NCBI GenBank assembly: GCA_002429455.1
Contig: DIZU01000103.1
Span: forward strand, 27,404-40,635
From: Methylotenera sp. UBA6020
Lineage (GTDB): Bacteria; Pseudomonadota; Gammaproteobacteria; Burkholderiales; Methylophilaceae
DNA length: 13,232 nucleotides
Reading direction: 5' to 3'
Shown here: positions 1 through 7,725 of the stretch, piece after piece
How the letters are laid out: every line of letters begins with the position of its first letter
Numbering within the stretch: position 1 is the first letter of the stretch
The notes under the pieces: generated by a model
The model's database searches: none
Told to the model about the DNA's origin: nothing
Seen by the model: the letters and a program-made list of their open reading frames with translations, nothing else
Position numbers and translations under genes: made by a program

Positions 1-1153
1 GGCCCACGTAATAAATAAAACGATGGGTAAAATCAACCGGCAGTTTTTCTCCAGCGGCTAACATAGTCGCAATGCGCTTATGCGCGGCATCACGGCCTGT
101 GAGCAATTTGCCACTGAGCAATAAGGTTTGTCCGGGTTGCCATGTTTGAATCGCTTCTTTAGTGATGGTATCTAAATTCACGCGCAGAGAGGCTTCGCTA
201 GGCGCCCAATGGACGTCAGGCCAATCATCTAAATTCGGCGCTTCAAGTACGGCTGCGCCGCTACCATCCAACTCGAAATGCACGTGGCGCGTAGCCGCAC
301 AGTTGGGGATAATCGCCACCGGCAGTGACGCCGCATGGGTTGGATAATCAAGGATTTTCACATCCAGCACCGTAGCCAAACCGCCCAAGCCTTGCGCACC
401 TATGCCGAGATTATTCACTTTTTCAAAAATCTCAAGCCGTAATTCTTCTATTTTGTTGAGCTTTTCTTTATTCTGGCCTTTTTGTTTTAACTCATAGATG
501 TCAATTGGCGCCATCAGCGACTCTTTAGCCAGCAACATAGCTTTTTCTGCACTGCCGCCTATACCTATGCCCAACATGCCTGGTGGGCACCAGCCCGCGC
601 CCATTTTCGGCACCGTTTCTACTATCCAATCCACGATGCTGTCATTGGGGTTGAGCATGGCAAGCTTGGCTTTGTTCTCAGAGCCGCCACCTTTTGCCGC
701 AATGCTGACCTCAACCGTATCACCAGTCACTAATGAAACATGCACGACCGCTGGTGTGTTGTCTTTAGTATTTTTACGACTGCCTGCAGGATCAGCCACA
801 ATCGAAGCGCGCAATTTATTTTCTGGCAGCAAGTAGGCGCGTCGCACCCCTTCATTGACCATTTGCTCTACATCCATCAATGCGCTTTCTGGACTAGCAT
901 CCCAACGTACATTCATGCCTACTTTTACAAATGCCACGACGATGCCGGTATCTTGGCAAATGGGGCGTTTACCCTCCGCACACATACGTGAATTGGTTAA
1001 AATTTGTGCAATAGCATCTTTGGCTGCGTGTGATTGCTCAGCCTCGTAGGCACGGCCTAACGCCTGAATATAATCAACAGGATGATAATAAGAAATATAT
1101 TGCAGCGCATCAGCGATGCTCTGGATAAAGTCTTCTTGATGTATCGTACTCAA
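1..1153 (-). CDS. Class I fumarate hydratase (single-chain, 4Fe-4S), C-terminus cut by window edge
   Basis: Oxygen-sensitive iron-sulfur fumarase that interconverts fumarate and L-malate in the cytosol. Translating the minus strand gives 384 uninterrupted codons. The family is about 500 residues, so roughly 120 C-terminal residues lie off the left edge. The N-terminal half carries the block around ICQDTG (C66), a GWCPPG segment (C189) and NCAATRH (C285). The spacing of these three cysteines fits the cluster ligands of class I fumarases. KGGGSENK (154-161) and TGRDAAH (352-358) are also typical, the latter marking the start of the beta-type domain. The start is a TTG at 1153, chosen because the homologous N-terminus (MSTIHQEDFIQS) begins there and an AGG lies 7 nt upstream; no in-frame ATG fits. 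It is the last gene seen in the minus-strand operon, 70 nt after the acyl-CoA ligase. Class I fumarases of E. coli and Burkholderia xenovorans also hydrate mesaconate, which is relevant here. Confidence 0.93.
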   Translation of the reverse strand, partial: MSTIHQEDFIQSIADALQYISYYHPVDYIQALGRAYEAEQSHAAKDAIAQILTNSRMCAEGKRPICQDTGIVVAFVKVGMNVRWDASPESALMDVEQMVNEGVRRAYLLPENKLRASIVADPAGSRKNTKDNTPAVVHVSLVTGDTVEVSIAAKGGGSENKAKLAMLNPNDSIVDWIVETVPKMGAGWCPPGMLGIGIGGSAEKAMLLAKESLMAPIDIYELKQKGQNKEKLNKIEELRLEIFEKVNNLGIGAQGLGGLATVLDVKILDYPTHAASLPVAIIPNCAATRHVHFELDGSGAAVLEAPNLDDWPDVHWAPSEASLRVNLDTITKEAIQTWQPGQTLLLSGKLLTGRDAAHKRIATMLAAGEKLPVDFTHRFIYYVG

Positions 1154-1223
1154 CGGTGTGCCTATCTCTTTAAAAAAACTAACTTTATAAAAGTGGTCCT
1201 ACCAATTCTTACCTAGCTAATCT

Positions 1224-2855
1224 TTACCTGGCTGATTTCGCGTAAGCAATTTTATTATTAATGTCTTTACGTAAAATTTTACCATTTTTAGTCCGTGGAA
1301 AATCGTGCGTCAAATAGACGGTCTTGGGTGATTTATAAGCGGCTAAATGCTGCTTGCCGAAGCTCAATAGCTCATCGGCGGTCACTTCGGCATTGGGCTG
1401 TAAGATCACATAGGTCACCACCAGTAACTTGTCTTTTTCAAGCTCTTCGCCGACAGCAGCACAATCGGCCACGGCGGGGTGCGATTTGTAGACCCGCTCA
1501 ATTTCATAAGGCGATACACGGTAGCCAAAACTTTTGATAATGTCATCTTTACGGCCTAAAAACCAAATGTAGCCATCCGCATCGTAACGCGCGTAGTCAC
1601 CGGTAAAAAACCAGCCATCATGTTTATATTTTGCCGTCTCCTCATCCAGGTTCCAGTAGCGCAAGAACAAACCCGGGTCATTATCCGGCACACTGATCAT
1701 GCCCTCTTCACCGGCTTCTACCGGCAATAACGTGTCAGGATTTAGCAATTCTATCGCATGGCCTGGCTGTGGAAAGCCTGCCGAACCCGCACGGATCGGA
1801 CGAAAAACACTTTGGCTTAAGTAGTATGAAAACTCACTCATCCCCACCGCCTCATAGATATCTGTGCCAAAACGTTCACGCCATTGTTGCAGCACTTCAT
1901 CAGACAAATGCTCGCCGGCACTCATACAGTGACGCAGGCTTGGCACATCGGCTTGTGTAGCTTGGGATTTTTGAATGATCTGGCGATAAATAGTCGGCAC
2001 GCCCACGAAAATAGTGGCTGAATGCTTGGCGATCAAACGTGTCCATAAATCGGCGTCATTCTTACCTTCGTGCACAATCACCGTTTTGCCCAAATACAGC
2101 GGATCCATCAAACCCGAACCCAATACATAGGTCCAGTTAAATTTACCGGAATGCATGATGCGGTCTTGTACATTGGCATCGGTTGAAAAGTTAAACCAGT
2201 ATTTTGAAGCGGGTTCGCGGCCTATCAGTGCGCGGTGGGCATGCAGCACCCCTTTAGGGTAACCAGTTGTGCCTGAGGTATACACCAAATAAGCCGGATC
2301 ATCTGCTGCGGTTAAATGTACGGGCAGACAAACATCAATAGCTGACAATTGCGTTTCCAAATCGCTCACATTTAACGTAGTGTGAATAGCAAACTCACCC
2401 GTGCCTGATAAAAACACATGTTTTAAGTTTGGCAAATCTAACAAATGATCTTGCAGCTGTGGCCAGGCCGCCTTATCTGTGACCAGTACTGCAGCGCCAG
2501 AGTCGCGCGCCAAATAAGCCACCTCTTCAGGCGTGAGCAAGGTCGAGGTAGGCACGGCAATCGCGCCACGTTTCATAGCGCCCAACAATGCAGTAGGGTA
2601 ATCAAGACAATTAGGCAAACGAATCAGCACTCTATCGCCCACTTCGACGTCCAAATTCCGGAGTAGCTGGGCAAAACGATCCGTGCGTTGCGCTAATTGC
2701 TCAAAGGTAATTTGTGAAGTGCCTTGCGCATCATCTTCCACAATCATGGCGATAGCTTGCGCTGCAGGCGTATTCAGATGTTTATCAGTACATGCCACAC
2801 CGATGTTGAAGTGTGTTGGAATGCTCCATTCCCAATCTGGAAATTTCTCAAACAT
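1224..2855 (-). CDS. AMP-forming acyl-CoA synthetase (acid:CoA ligase), substrate unknown
   Basis: Cytosolic ANL-superfamily enzyme that activates a carboxylic acid with ATP through an acyl-AMP to the CoA thioester. All core motifs are present in 543 residues: A3 YTSGTTGYPKG (192-202), A5 YEAVGMSE (334-341), A7 WFFTGDYARYD (415-425), A8 hinge GRKDDIIKSFGYR (434-446), and the C-terminal catalytic lysine K526 in TKNGKILRKD. Length and layout resemble the benzoate-CoA ligase / medium-chain acyl-CoA synthetase branch rather than acetyl-CoA synthetase, which is about 650 residues. The ATG at 2855 has a strong AGGGG ribosome site about 9 nt upstream. It lies between a CitE-like lyase and fumarase in a C4-dicarboxylate operon. 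An organic acid such as mesaconate, citramalate or a short-chain acid is therefore a reasonable guess, but the sequence does not fix the substrate. A benzoate-like or branched-chain acid remains possible. Confidence 0.9.
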   Translation of the reverse strand: MFEKFPDWEWSIPTHFNIGVACTDKHLNTPAAQAIAMIVEDDAQGTSQITFEQLAQRTDRFAQLLRNLDVEVGDRVLIRLPNCLDYPTALLGAMKRGAIAVPTSTLLTPEEVAYLARDSGAAVLVTDKAAWPQLQDHLLDLPNLKHVFLSGTGEFAIHTTLNVSDLETQLSAIDVCLPVHLTAADDPAYLVYTSGTTGYPKGVLHAHRALIGREPASKYWFNFSTDANVQDRIMHSGKFNWTYVLGSGLMDPLYLGKTVIVHEGKNDADLWTRLIAKHSATIFVGVPTIYRQIIQKSQATQADVPSLRHCMSAGEHLSDEVLQQWRERFGTDIYEAVGMSEFSYYLSQSVFRPIRAGSAGFPQPGHAIELLNPDTLLPVEAGEEGMISVPDNDPGLFLRYWNLDEETAKYKHDGWFFTGDYARYDADGYIWFLGRKDDIIKSFGYRVSPYEIERVYKSHPAVADCAAVGEELEKDKLLVVTYVILQPNAEVTADELLSFGKQHLAAYKSPKTVYLTHDFPRTKNGKILRKDINNKIAYAKSAR

Positions 2856-2880
2856 TATTGATAACCCCTAAAAAATTAGA

Positions 2881-2985
2881 ATTTTGGAATGCAGTACGAG
2901 GCGCACGGAACGCAACACACGAAGACAGCACACCAAGTGCGGCGAGGGTGTGAGTACCGCGCAACGAAGGAATGCGTCCAAAAGA
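2881..2985. repeat. Repeat-like intergenic element between the CitE-like gene and the ligase
   Basis: Nearly the whole 138-nt spacer is taken up by a structured, non-coding segment. It begins TTTTGGAATGC (2882-2892) and ends GCGTCCAAAA (2974-2983), which gives short imperfect terminal inverted repeats sharing TTTTGGA. Inside is a 6-bp stem, CACACC (2929-2934) with GGTGTG (2947-2952). There is also an imperfect direct repeat: AGTAC followed by a GC-rich run ending GGAACGC near 2893-2913, and AGTAC followed by a similar run ending GGAATGC near 2953-2975. Its base composition is richer in GC than the flanks. It looks like a dispersed intergenic repeat, but copy number cannot be judged from one window. 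Confidence 0.45.
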
Positions 2986-2993
2986 TAGTTTTT

Positions 2994-4166
2994 TCATAGC
3001 AAAACTCCATATGGCCAGTTTTGGCGTATGACCTGTGCTGGCAACAACTCAAGTACATGCATTGCAAATTGCATATCGTCTTGCGTAAGCGCGCGCAACG
3101 CATGCGCACGCAACAAGGTTTGTAGCGCCTTACCAAACATCGGTGGATCCAGCATTTCGCCTTCAAACTTAATTGCGCCGCCATGTAGCGCGTCTGCCTC
3201 AATTGCCGCCTTCAGGATGCGTACTTTCTGGTTCACCTCTGTGGGTGAAGGTGTATAAGCGGTTTTACATAAATGAATATGGCCAGGATGTATCACTTGT
3301 TTACCAGTCAAGCCCATGGCAGCTTCTTGGCAGGCATGTTTATACACAATGCGTGATTCATTATCGCCATGTAAATCCAGCCAGCGCCGTACATCATGCG
3401 GCTCCAAAAATTTCTCCGGCATGATATTCGCACCGATCAGGGTTTCAACCCCGCCAATGACGCCTTTACCGGCAATGCGCGCTTCAAACATAAGTTGATT
3501 CATGTAAAACTGCAGCTCTTCAATCCAGTTTTCTGGCGTGATATGAATACCCATCGCTTTTGAAAAGTCATGAATACCAAATACCACGTGTTTGACGGTG
3601 CTGTATTGCATCAAGTCTGGTGCGATTTTCAGCGATTTCGGATGCTCGATAATCGGCTGTATCGTGATGTCAGGATTGACCTCCATCAAAAAGCTGGATA
3701 AATCGCGTACTTCAGCTGCACCATAGGCTTCACCGGCTTTTGCCAGCATCACCACGTCAATGCAATCAGCCAAATCACGCACTAACTGCATGTCTAATTC
3801 ATATTCTTCGGTACGGAATGAGTTAGCGCGAATGGCAATAGTGACGCGTTCGTTCACTTTACGTAACTGCGGCAGCTCTTGACGTAACAAATCACGACTC
3901 ATCTCTTTTTGACGGCAACCGTCTTCAAGGTCAAAAATCAATGTGTGAGCGTTGGTATTGTGCGCATGCTTTTTCATACGTGCCGAGGCCTGCGCCATAT
4001 CTTCATAAATGCCCAATGAAGGCGAATATTTGACTGGCGGGTAATATAGCTGAATACCAGGCCAGCTATCGCCCAATGCCGTGGTTGCGGCTTGGTGCCG
4101 GATGTGCCCAAAATTGTTGGTGCTAGTATCTAGATGTGTGTCATTCATTTTTAGTCTTTCACTCAT
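2994..4166 (-). CDS. Divergent HpcH/HpaI aldolase / CitE-like CoA-ester lyase
   Basis: TIM-barrel protein of the citrate lyase beta / malyl-CoA lyase superfamily, expected to cleave or form a 3-hydroxyacyl-CoA bond with Mg2+. Visible landmarks are FDLEDG (78-83), R113-x-N115, K143, the metal-ligand candidates E174 (in IEHPKSL) and D200 (in GIHDFSKAMG), GKQVIHPGHI (288-297), and D340 in GEMLDPP, at the position of the catalytic Asp in the family. At 390 residues it exceeds the usual 290-330. It has about 35 extra N-terminal residues, lacks the usual RSxLxVPG strand (PGIQLYYPP instead), and carries a tail of about 40 residues after 350. The start at 4166 has no strong ribosome site; M7 at 4148 is an alternative. 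It follows sdhE by 21 nt and precedes the ligase. Citramalyl-CoA, malyl-CoA or methylmalyl-CoA lyase are all possible. Confidence 0.85.
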   Translation of the reverse strand: MSERLKMNDTHLDTSTNNFGHIRHQAATTALGDSWPGIQLYYPPVKYSPSLGIYEDMAQASARMKKHAHNTNAHTLIFDLEDGCRQKEMSRDLLRQELPQLRKVNERVTIAIRANSFRTEEYELDMQLVRDLADCIDVVMLAKAGEAYGAAEVRDLSSFLMEVNPDITIQPIIEHPKSLKIAPDLMQYSTVKHVVFGIHDFSKAMGIHITPENWIEELQFYMNQLMFEARIAGKGVIGGVETLIGANIMPEKFLEPHDVRRWLDLHGDNESRIVYKHACQEAAMGLTGKQVIHPGHIHLCKTAYTPSPTEVNQKVRILKAAIEADALHGGAIKFEGEMLDPPMFGKALQTLLRAHALRALTQDDMQFAMHVLELLPAQVIRQNWPYGVLL

Positions 4167-4187
4167 TTGAAATAGGTCTGATTCGAA

Positions 4188-4490
4188 TTACTTCTCAATT
4201 TTGCTACTTCTTAGTTTCTCTAGTACTTGTTGCATAGCCCCGGCATTTAAAGCGTCTGTATTTGAAGTTTCCACACTTGCAAACTCTTTTCTGGAAGTCA
4301 CTACATCTAAAAACTCGTTATCCGGGCAATCTAATAAACGATCAAATGCAGTCAGTTCATCTGCGTTTAAACTGGCTAAGTGATGCTCAGAAAACCGCTG
4401 CAATACAATATCCAGCTCCAACAAACCACGGCGGCAACGCCAACTGAGGCGTCTTAGTTCTACATCGGTCAACATGGCGGCAGGTAGCAT
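4188..4490 (-). CDS. sdhE: Succinate dehydrogenase assembly factor SdhE
   Basis: Small cytosolic chaperone of the SdhE/SDHAF2 family that promotes covalent attachment of FAD to SdhA. The diagnostic RGxxE motif is present in WRCRRGLLELD, followed by the helical FxxLL-type segment FDRLLDCPDNEFLD. The frame is open from 4511 (107 residues, overlapping the sdhB stop by 8 nt), but that ATG has no ribosome site. The ATG at 4490 has AAGGG 10 nt upstream and leaves a 13-nt gap after sdhB, so it is preferred (100 residues). The next ATG, at 4475, is also tolerable by homologue length. The C-terminal 25-30 residues (SRKEFASVETSNTDALNAGA onward) are more polar than in E. coli SdhE. Its position directly after sdhB matches the betaproteobacterial arrangement. 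Confidence 0.9.
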   Translation of the reverse strand: MLPAAMLTDVELRRLSWRCRRGLLELDIVLQRFSEHHLASLNADELTAFDRLLDCPDNEFLDVVTSRKEFASVETSNTDALNAGAMQQVLEKLRSSKIEK

Positions 4491-4503
4491 TTTGTATGTG
4501 CCC

Positions 4504-5271
4504 TTAATCATTCAAACGTTTAATACTAATTTGTTTTTTACTGACCATTTTTTCAAACATGCCCGTTGTTTTTGCATGGCTGGCCTCCTTGATTTTGAGG
4601 TCTTTAATTTTTGCAATGGCCAACGATGGATTCAGTTTTTTCGGACACACATCCACGCAGTTCATGATGTTGTGGCAACGGTACAAGCGGTCTGGCGCTT
4701 CCAGGTTCTCTAAACGCTCTTCCGTTGCCTGATCACGGCTATCGACAATAAAACGATAGGCTTGCAACAAGCCGGCTGGCCCGACAAACGTTTCTGGATT
4801 CCACCAAAAGGATGGGCAAGAGGTTGTGCAGGCGCCACATAAAATGCATTCGTACAAGCCATCCAACTTGGCTCGATCTTCAGGCGACTGCAAACGCTCG
4901 GTTTCGGGTGGCTCGTCGTTATTGATCAAATAAGGCTTAACTGAATTGTAATGCTCAAAAAACTGTGTCATATCCACGACCAGATCGCGGATCACCGGCA
5001 GGCCGGGCATCGGGCGCAGCACGACGGGCTCATCCAGGTCGGATAACTTGGTAATGCAGGCCAAGCCGTTTTTCCCGTTGATGTTCATGCTGTCTGAGCC
5101 ACACACGCCTTCGCGGCACGACTTACGCAGGCTCAGGCTATCGTCTAAATCTTTAATACGTATCAGCGCGTCCAGCAACATTTGATCGCTATCTTCCAAC
5201 GCAATGTCGTAATTTTGCATATACGGTTTTTTATCCACATCGGGATTAAATCTGTAAATTGAAAAACGCAC
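4504..5271 (-). CDS. sdhB: Succinate dehydrogenase iron-sulfur subunit SdhB
   Basis: Electron-transfer subunit of membrane complex II, passing electrons from the SdhA flavin to ubiquinone through three clusters. The N-terminal [2Fe-2S] ligands are C52, C57, D60 and C72 in CREGVCGSD...NGLAC. The Asp at the third position matches E. coli SdhB. The C-terminal ferredoxin domain has C142, C145, C148 and C209 for [4Fe-4S], and C152, C199 and C205 for [3Fe-4S]. The start codon is GTG at 5271, supported by AAGGA 8 nt upstream and by homology of MRFSIYRFNPD. The protein has 255 residues, about 15-20 more than usual; the excess is a basic tail after IAKIKDLKIKE (GMFEKMVSKKQISIKRLND). It is separated from sdhA by a 178-nt spacer holding a MITE-like repeat, which is unusual because these two genes are normally close. 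Confidence 0.97.
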   Translation of the reverse strand: MRFSIYRFNPDVDKKPYMQNYDIALEDSDQMLLDALIRIKDLDDSLSLRKSCREGVCGSDSMNINGKNGLACITKLSDLDEPVVLRPMPGLPVIRDLVVDMTQFFEHYNSVKPYLINNDEPPETERLQSPEDRAKLDGLYECILCGACTTSCPSFWWNPETFVGPAGLLQAYRFIVDSRDQATEERLENLEAPDRLYRCHNIMNCVDVCPKKLNPSLAIAKIKDLKIKEASHAKTTGMFEKMVSKKQISIKRLND

Positions 5272-5307
5272 GTTTAGTATCCTTATTTCAATAGACTATG
5301 TTATATA

Positions 5308-5448
5308 GGGTGTCTCTAAAAATTCAAGTTCCTAAGTCAGGCAAGGCGCAAACAAAAAATTGTGACGCAGCATATGTTTGATATGTAAGGAGTAATTTTT
5401 TGTTTGTATCGCAGCATGACAACGGAAATTGCATTTTTAGAGGGGCCC
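5308..5448. repeat. MITE-like inverted-repeat element between sdhA and sdhB
   Basis: About 141 nt of non-coding DNA with imperfect terminal inverted repeats of some 50 nt per arm. Exact matching blocks are CTCTAAAAAT (5314-5323) with ATTTTTAGAG (5433-5442), and CAAACAAAAAATT (5349-5361) with AATTTTTTGTTTG (5394-5406). The outermost GGG (5308) and CCC (5448) also pair. The centre holds its own small palindrome, CATAT-GTTTG-ATATG (5371-5385). The element ends one base before the sdhA stop codon (5450) and lies 22 nt upstream of the sdhB ribosome site. No ORF lies inside, so any movement would need a transposase supplied in trans. The structure is seen directly; calling it a MITE is inference. 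Confidence 0.75.
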
Positions 5449-5449
5449 T

Positions 5450-7213
5450 TTAGTAGGTTCTGACTTTCAGCGGAAACGTCTCAACCGTAAGCGGTTTCAG
5501 TCGCACCGGCTTATAAGCCAAGCGGTTATTTTCGCGATAATACAAAGAATGTTTTAACCAGTTTTCATCATCGCGTTGGCCAAAGTCTTCACGGGCATGC
5601 GCACCACGGCTCTCCGTACGCGCTTCCGCTGCATGCATGGTTGCCAAAGCCACTTCCACCAGGTTATCAAGTTCCAACGCATCGACTCTTGCGGTGTTAA
5701 ATACCTGGCTTTTATCTTTGATCACGGTATTTTTGGCACGTTCAGCCACTTGCGAGATTGCTGCCACGCCGGATTGCAGCAACTCAGGAAAACGGAACAC
5801 GCCACAATGGGTTTGCATGGTTTCCCGTAGCGCAGCACCGACATCTTTCACGCGTTCACCCTGAGTTTGCGTCTCCAGTCGATTCAAGCGTGCCAAGGTT
5901 TTATCCGAGGCATCTGCTGGCAACGGTTTATGCGTATTATCTTTTTTAACCTCTTCGACCATTTTATCGCCAGCCGCGCGTCCAAATACCACTAAATCCA
6001 GCAGCGAGTTAGAGCCTAAGCGGTTTGCACCATGCACAGAAACACATGCACACTCGCCCACCGCATATAAACCATTGACCACAGATTCACCGCCGTCTGC
6101 ATTTGGCACAACAACCTGACCGTGCAAATTAGTGGGAATACCGCCCATCATGTAGTGCGCGGTGGGTACGATAGGAATCGGATCTTTCACTGGATCAACA
6201 TTAGCAAATGTCTTGGCAATTTCACGGATACCAGGCAGCTTGCTGTTAATGAGCGCTTCACCTAAATGGTCCAGTTTTAGATACACCGCATCTTTATTTT
6301 TACCTACACCGCGACCCGCTTTAATTTCAGTGGCAATTGCGCGTGACACGACATCACGACTAGCCAAATCACGCGCGTTTGGTGCGTAGCGCTGCATAAA
6401 ACGCTCGCCCTCGCTGTTTACCAGATAGCCACCTTCACCACGCACTCCCTCGGTAATCAGTACGCCGGCGTTCAACACGCCAGTGGGGTGAAATTGCCAA
6501 AATTCCATGTCTTGCAACGGAATATTGGCGCGCGCAGCCATACCCAAACCATCACCGGTATTGATAAAAGCATTGGTACTGGCTTTGAATATACGTCCGG
6601 CACCGCCTGTAGCAAGCATGGTCGCTTTTGCGCGCAAACAGTGAATTTCGCCTGTTTCAATCTCTAATGCCAGTACGCCAAGCACGTCGCCATCAGCATC
6701 TTTTAATAAATCGAGTGCCAGCCATTCCACAAAAAACTGGGTATTGGACTGCACGTTACGCTGATACAAGGTGTGCAACATCGCATGACCGGTTCTATCA
6801 GCCACCGCACAGGTGCGGGAAATAGCTTTTTCACCAAAGTTTTGCGTCATGCCGCCAAACGGGCGTTGGAATATTTTTCCGTTTTCCAAGCGGTCAAATG
6901 GCATACCAAAATGCTCCAGTTCATAAATGGCAGCAGCAGCATTGCGGCACATAAACTCAATCGCATCCTGGTCACCCAGATAATCTGAGCCTTTGATGGT
7001 GTCGTACATATGCCACAACCACTTGTCATCCGCCACATTACCCAGTGCCGCGGCAATGCCGCCCTGCGCAGCTACGGTATGTGAGCGTGTTGGAAAGACC
7101 TTGGATATTACGGCTACTTTCAAGCCAGAGCTGGCCAGCTGCAATGAAGCACGCAAGCCTGCACCGCCGCCGCCGATTACCAAAGCATCAAATGTTTGAG
7201 TCGCTAATGCCAT
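5450..7213 (-). CDS. sdhA: Succinate dehydrogenase flavoprotein subunit SdhA
   Basis: Catalytic subunit of complex II that oxidises succinate to fumarate on the cytoplasmic face of the membrane. The N-terminal dinucleotide fold GGGGAGL (14-20) binds FAD, and H45 in SHTVAAQGG is the covalent FAD attachment residue. Active-site residues line up with E. coli SdhA: H242 (FHPTG), T254/E255 ([10 protein letters not shown]), R286 (DLASRD, the proton shuttle), H353 (TAHYMMGG) and R398 ([12 protein letters not shown]). The 587-residue length is normal. The ATG at 7213 has AAAGG about 10 nt upstream. The stop codon abuts the MITE-like element that separates it from sdhB. The gap to sdhD (137 nt) contains a REP-type pair. 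The FAD His, together with sdhE nearby, shows a conventional flavinylated SDH. Confidence 0.98.
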   Translation of the reverse strand: MALATQTFDALVIGGGGAGLRASLQLASSGLKVAVISKVFPTRSHTVAAQGGIAAALGNVADDKWLWHMYDTIKGSDYLGDQDAIEFMCRNAAAAIYELEHFGMPFDRLENGKIFQRPFGGMTQNFGEKAISRTCAVADRTGHAMLHTLYQRNVQSNTQFFVEWLALDLLKDADGDVLGVLALEIETGEIHCLRAKATMLATGGAGRIFKASTNAFINTGDGLGMAARANIPLQDMEFWQFHPTGVLNAGVLITEGVRGEGGYLVNSEGERFMQRYAPNARDLASRDVVSRAIATEIKAGRGVGKNKDAVYLKLDHLGEALINSKLPGIREIAKTFANVDPVKDPIPIVPTAHYMMGGIPTNLHGQVVVPNADGGESVVNGLYAVGECACVSVHGANRLGSNSLLDLVVFGRAAGDKMVEEVKKDNTHKPLPADASDKTLARLNRLETQTQGERVKDVGAALRETMQTHCGVFRFPELLQSGVAAISQVAERAKNTVIKDKSQVFNTARVDALELDNLVEVALATMHAAEARTESRGAHAREDFGQRDDENWLKHSLYYRENNRLAYKPVRLKPLTVETFPLKVRTY

Positions 7214-7281
7214 GCCGTTAAACCTTTAATAAAAAAACTAAGAAACACCGATTAAATACGTCTGTACTCGGTCTGCGTTCT

Positions 7282-7354
7282 GTAGGAGCGATTTTTAGAT
7301 CGCGAAGGCAATGTGGCTATAACCACCCATTCGCGATCTGAAGATCGCTCCTAC
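7282..7354. repeat. REP-type inverted pair (BIME-like) overlapping the sdhD stop codon
   Basis: Two 25-nt arms face each other: left 7282-7306 starting GTAGGAGCGATTTTTAGATC, and right 7330-7354 ending AGATCGCTCCTAC. They are reverse complements at 23 of 25 positions, with a 23-nt spacer. Each arm is itself a small palindrome (GCGAT...ATCGC). This nested structure and the GTAGGAGCGA end are typical of bacterial REP sequences arranged in pairs and mobilised by RAYT-type transposases. The right arm covers the sdhD stop codon TAG (7351-7353). Confidence 0.8.
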
Positions 7355-7725
7355 CTTAAAACAAGATCAGCACTTCCGGCGTACGCTAGAAATAACCACG
7401 TTGCCCATGCCAAATAAACCCACAACATCACCACTAACAACTTCAATAACAGGCCGCGTACACTGGCGTTAGGCACATAATCTTTAAATACATCGCGTAT
7501 GCCCAGCCAAGCGTGGATTGATAAACTAATCCAAAACAGCAGGCTGGCTACACGCCACCACCATGGCTGAGAAAAGCTGAGCCAAGCTTCATAATCACTA
7601 GGCTGCTCAAGCAAAATTCGCCCCAGCGCCATCACGCTATAAATGGCCATCACTAAGGCGGTAAGTCTTTGCATCAACCAGGCACGCATGCCTGGATAGC
7701 GCTTGGTGAGTAGTTCTATGACCAT
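7351..7725 (-). CDS. sdhD: Succinate dehydrogenase membrane anchor subunit SdhD
   Basis: Hydrophobic anchor of complex II that, with SdhC, binds heme b and ubiquinone. Its 124 residues contain three transmembrane segments: about 18-38, 56-77 and 92-116. The family signature HAWLGIRDVFKDYV (71-84) includes the heme ligand H71 and the quinone-site pair D82/Y83. The ATG at 7725 overlaps the end of sdhC by 10 nt, implying translational coupling. The TAG stop lies inside a REP-type repeat, so the last residue or two may be contributed by the repeat insertion. Spacing to sdhA is 137 nt, longer than usual because of the same repeat. Confidence 0.95.
   Translation of the reverse strand: MVIELLTKRYPGMRAWLMQRLTALVMAIYSVMALGRILLEQPSDYEAWLSFSQPWWWRVASLLFWISLSIHAWLGIRDVFKDYVPNASVRGLLLKLLVVMLWVYLAWATWLFLAYAGSADLVLR

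Noticed and set aside
498..836. 112-residue plus-strand ORF opposite fumarase
   Set aside because: It lies antisense to an unbroken, motif-rich fumarase frame and resembles no known family.
2876..3202. 108-residue minus-strand ORF across the end of the CitE-like gene and the repeat-like spacer
   Set aside because: It is out of frame with the well-supported CitE-like gene over most of its length, has low-complexity Cys/Arg-rich content, and runs into the repeat; it is a shadow ORF.
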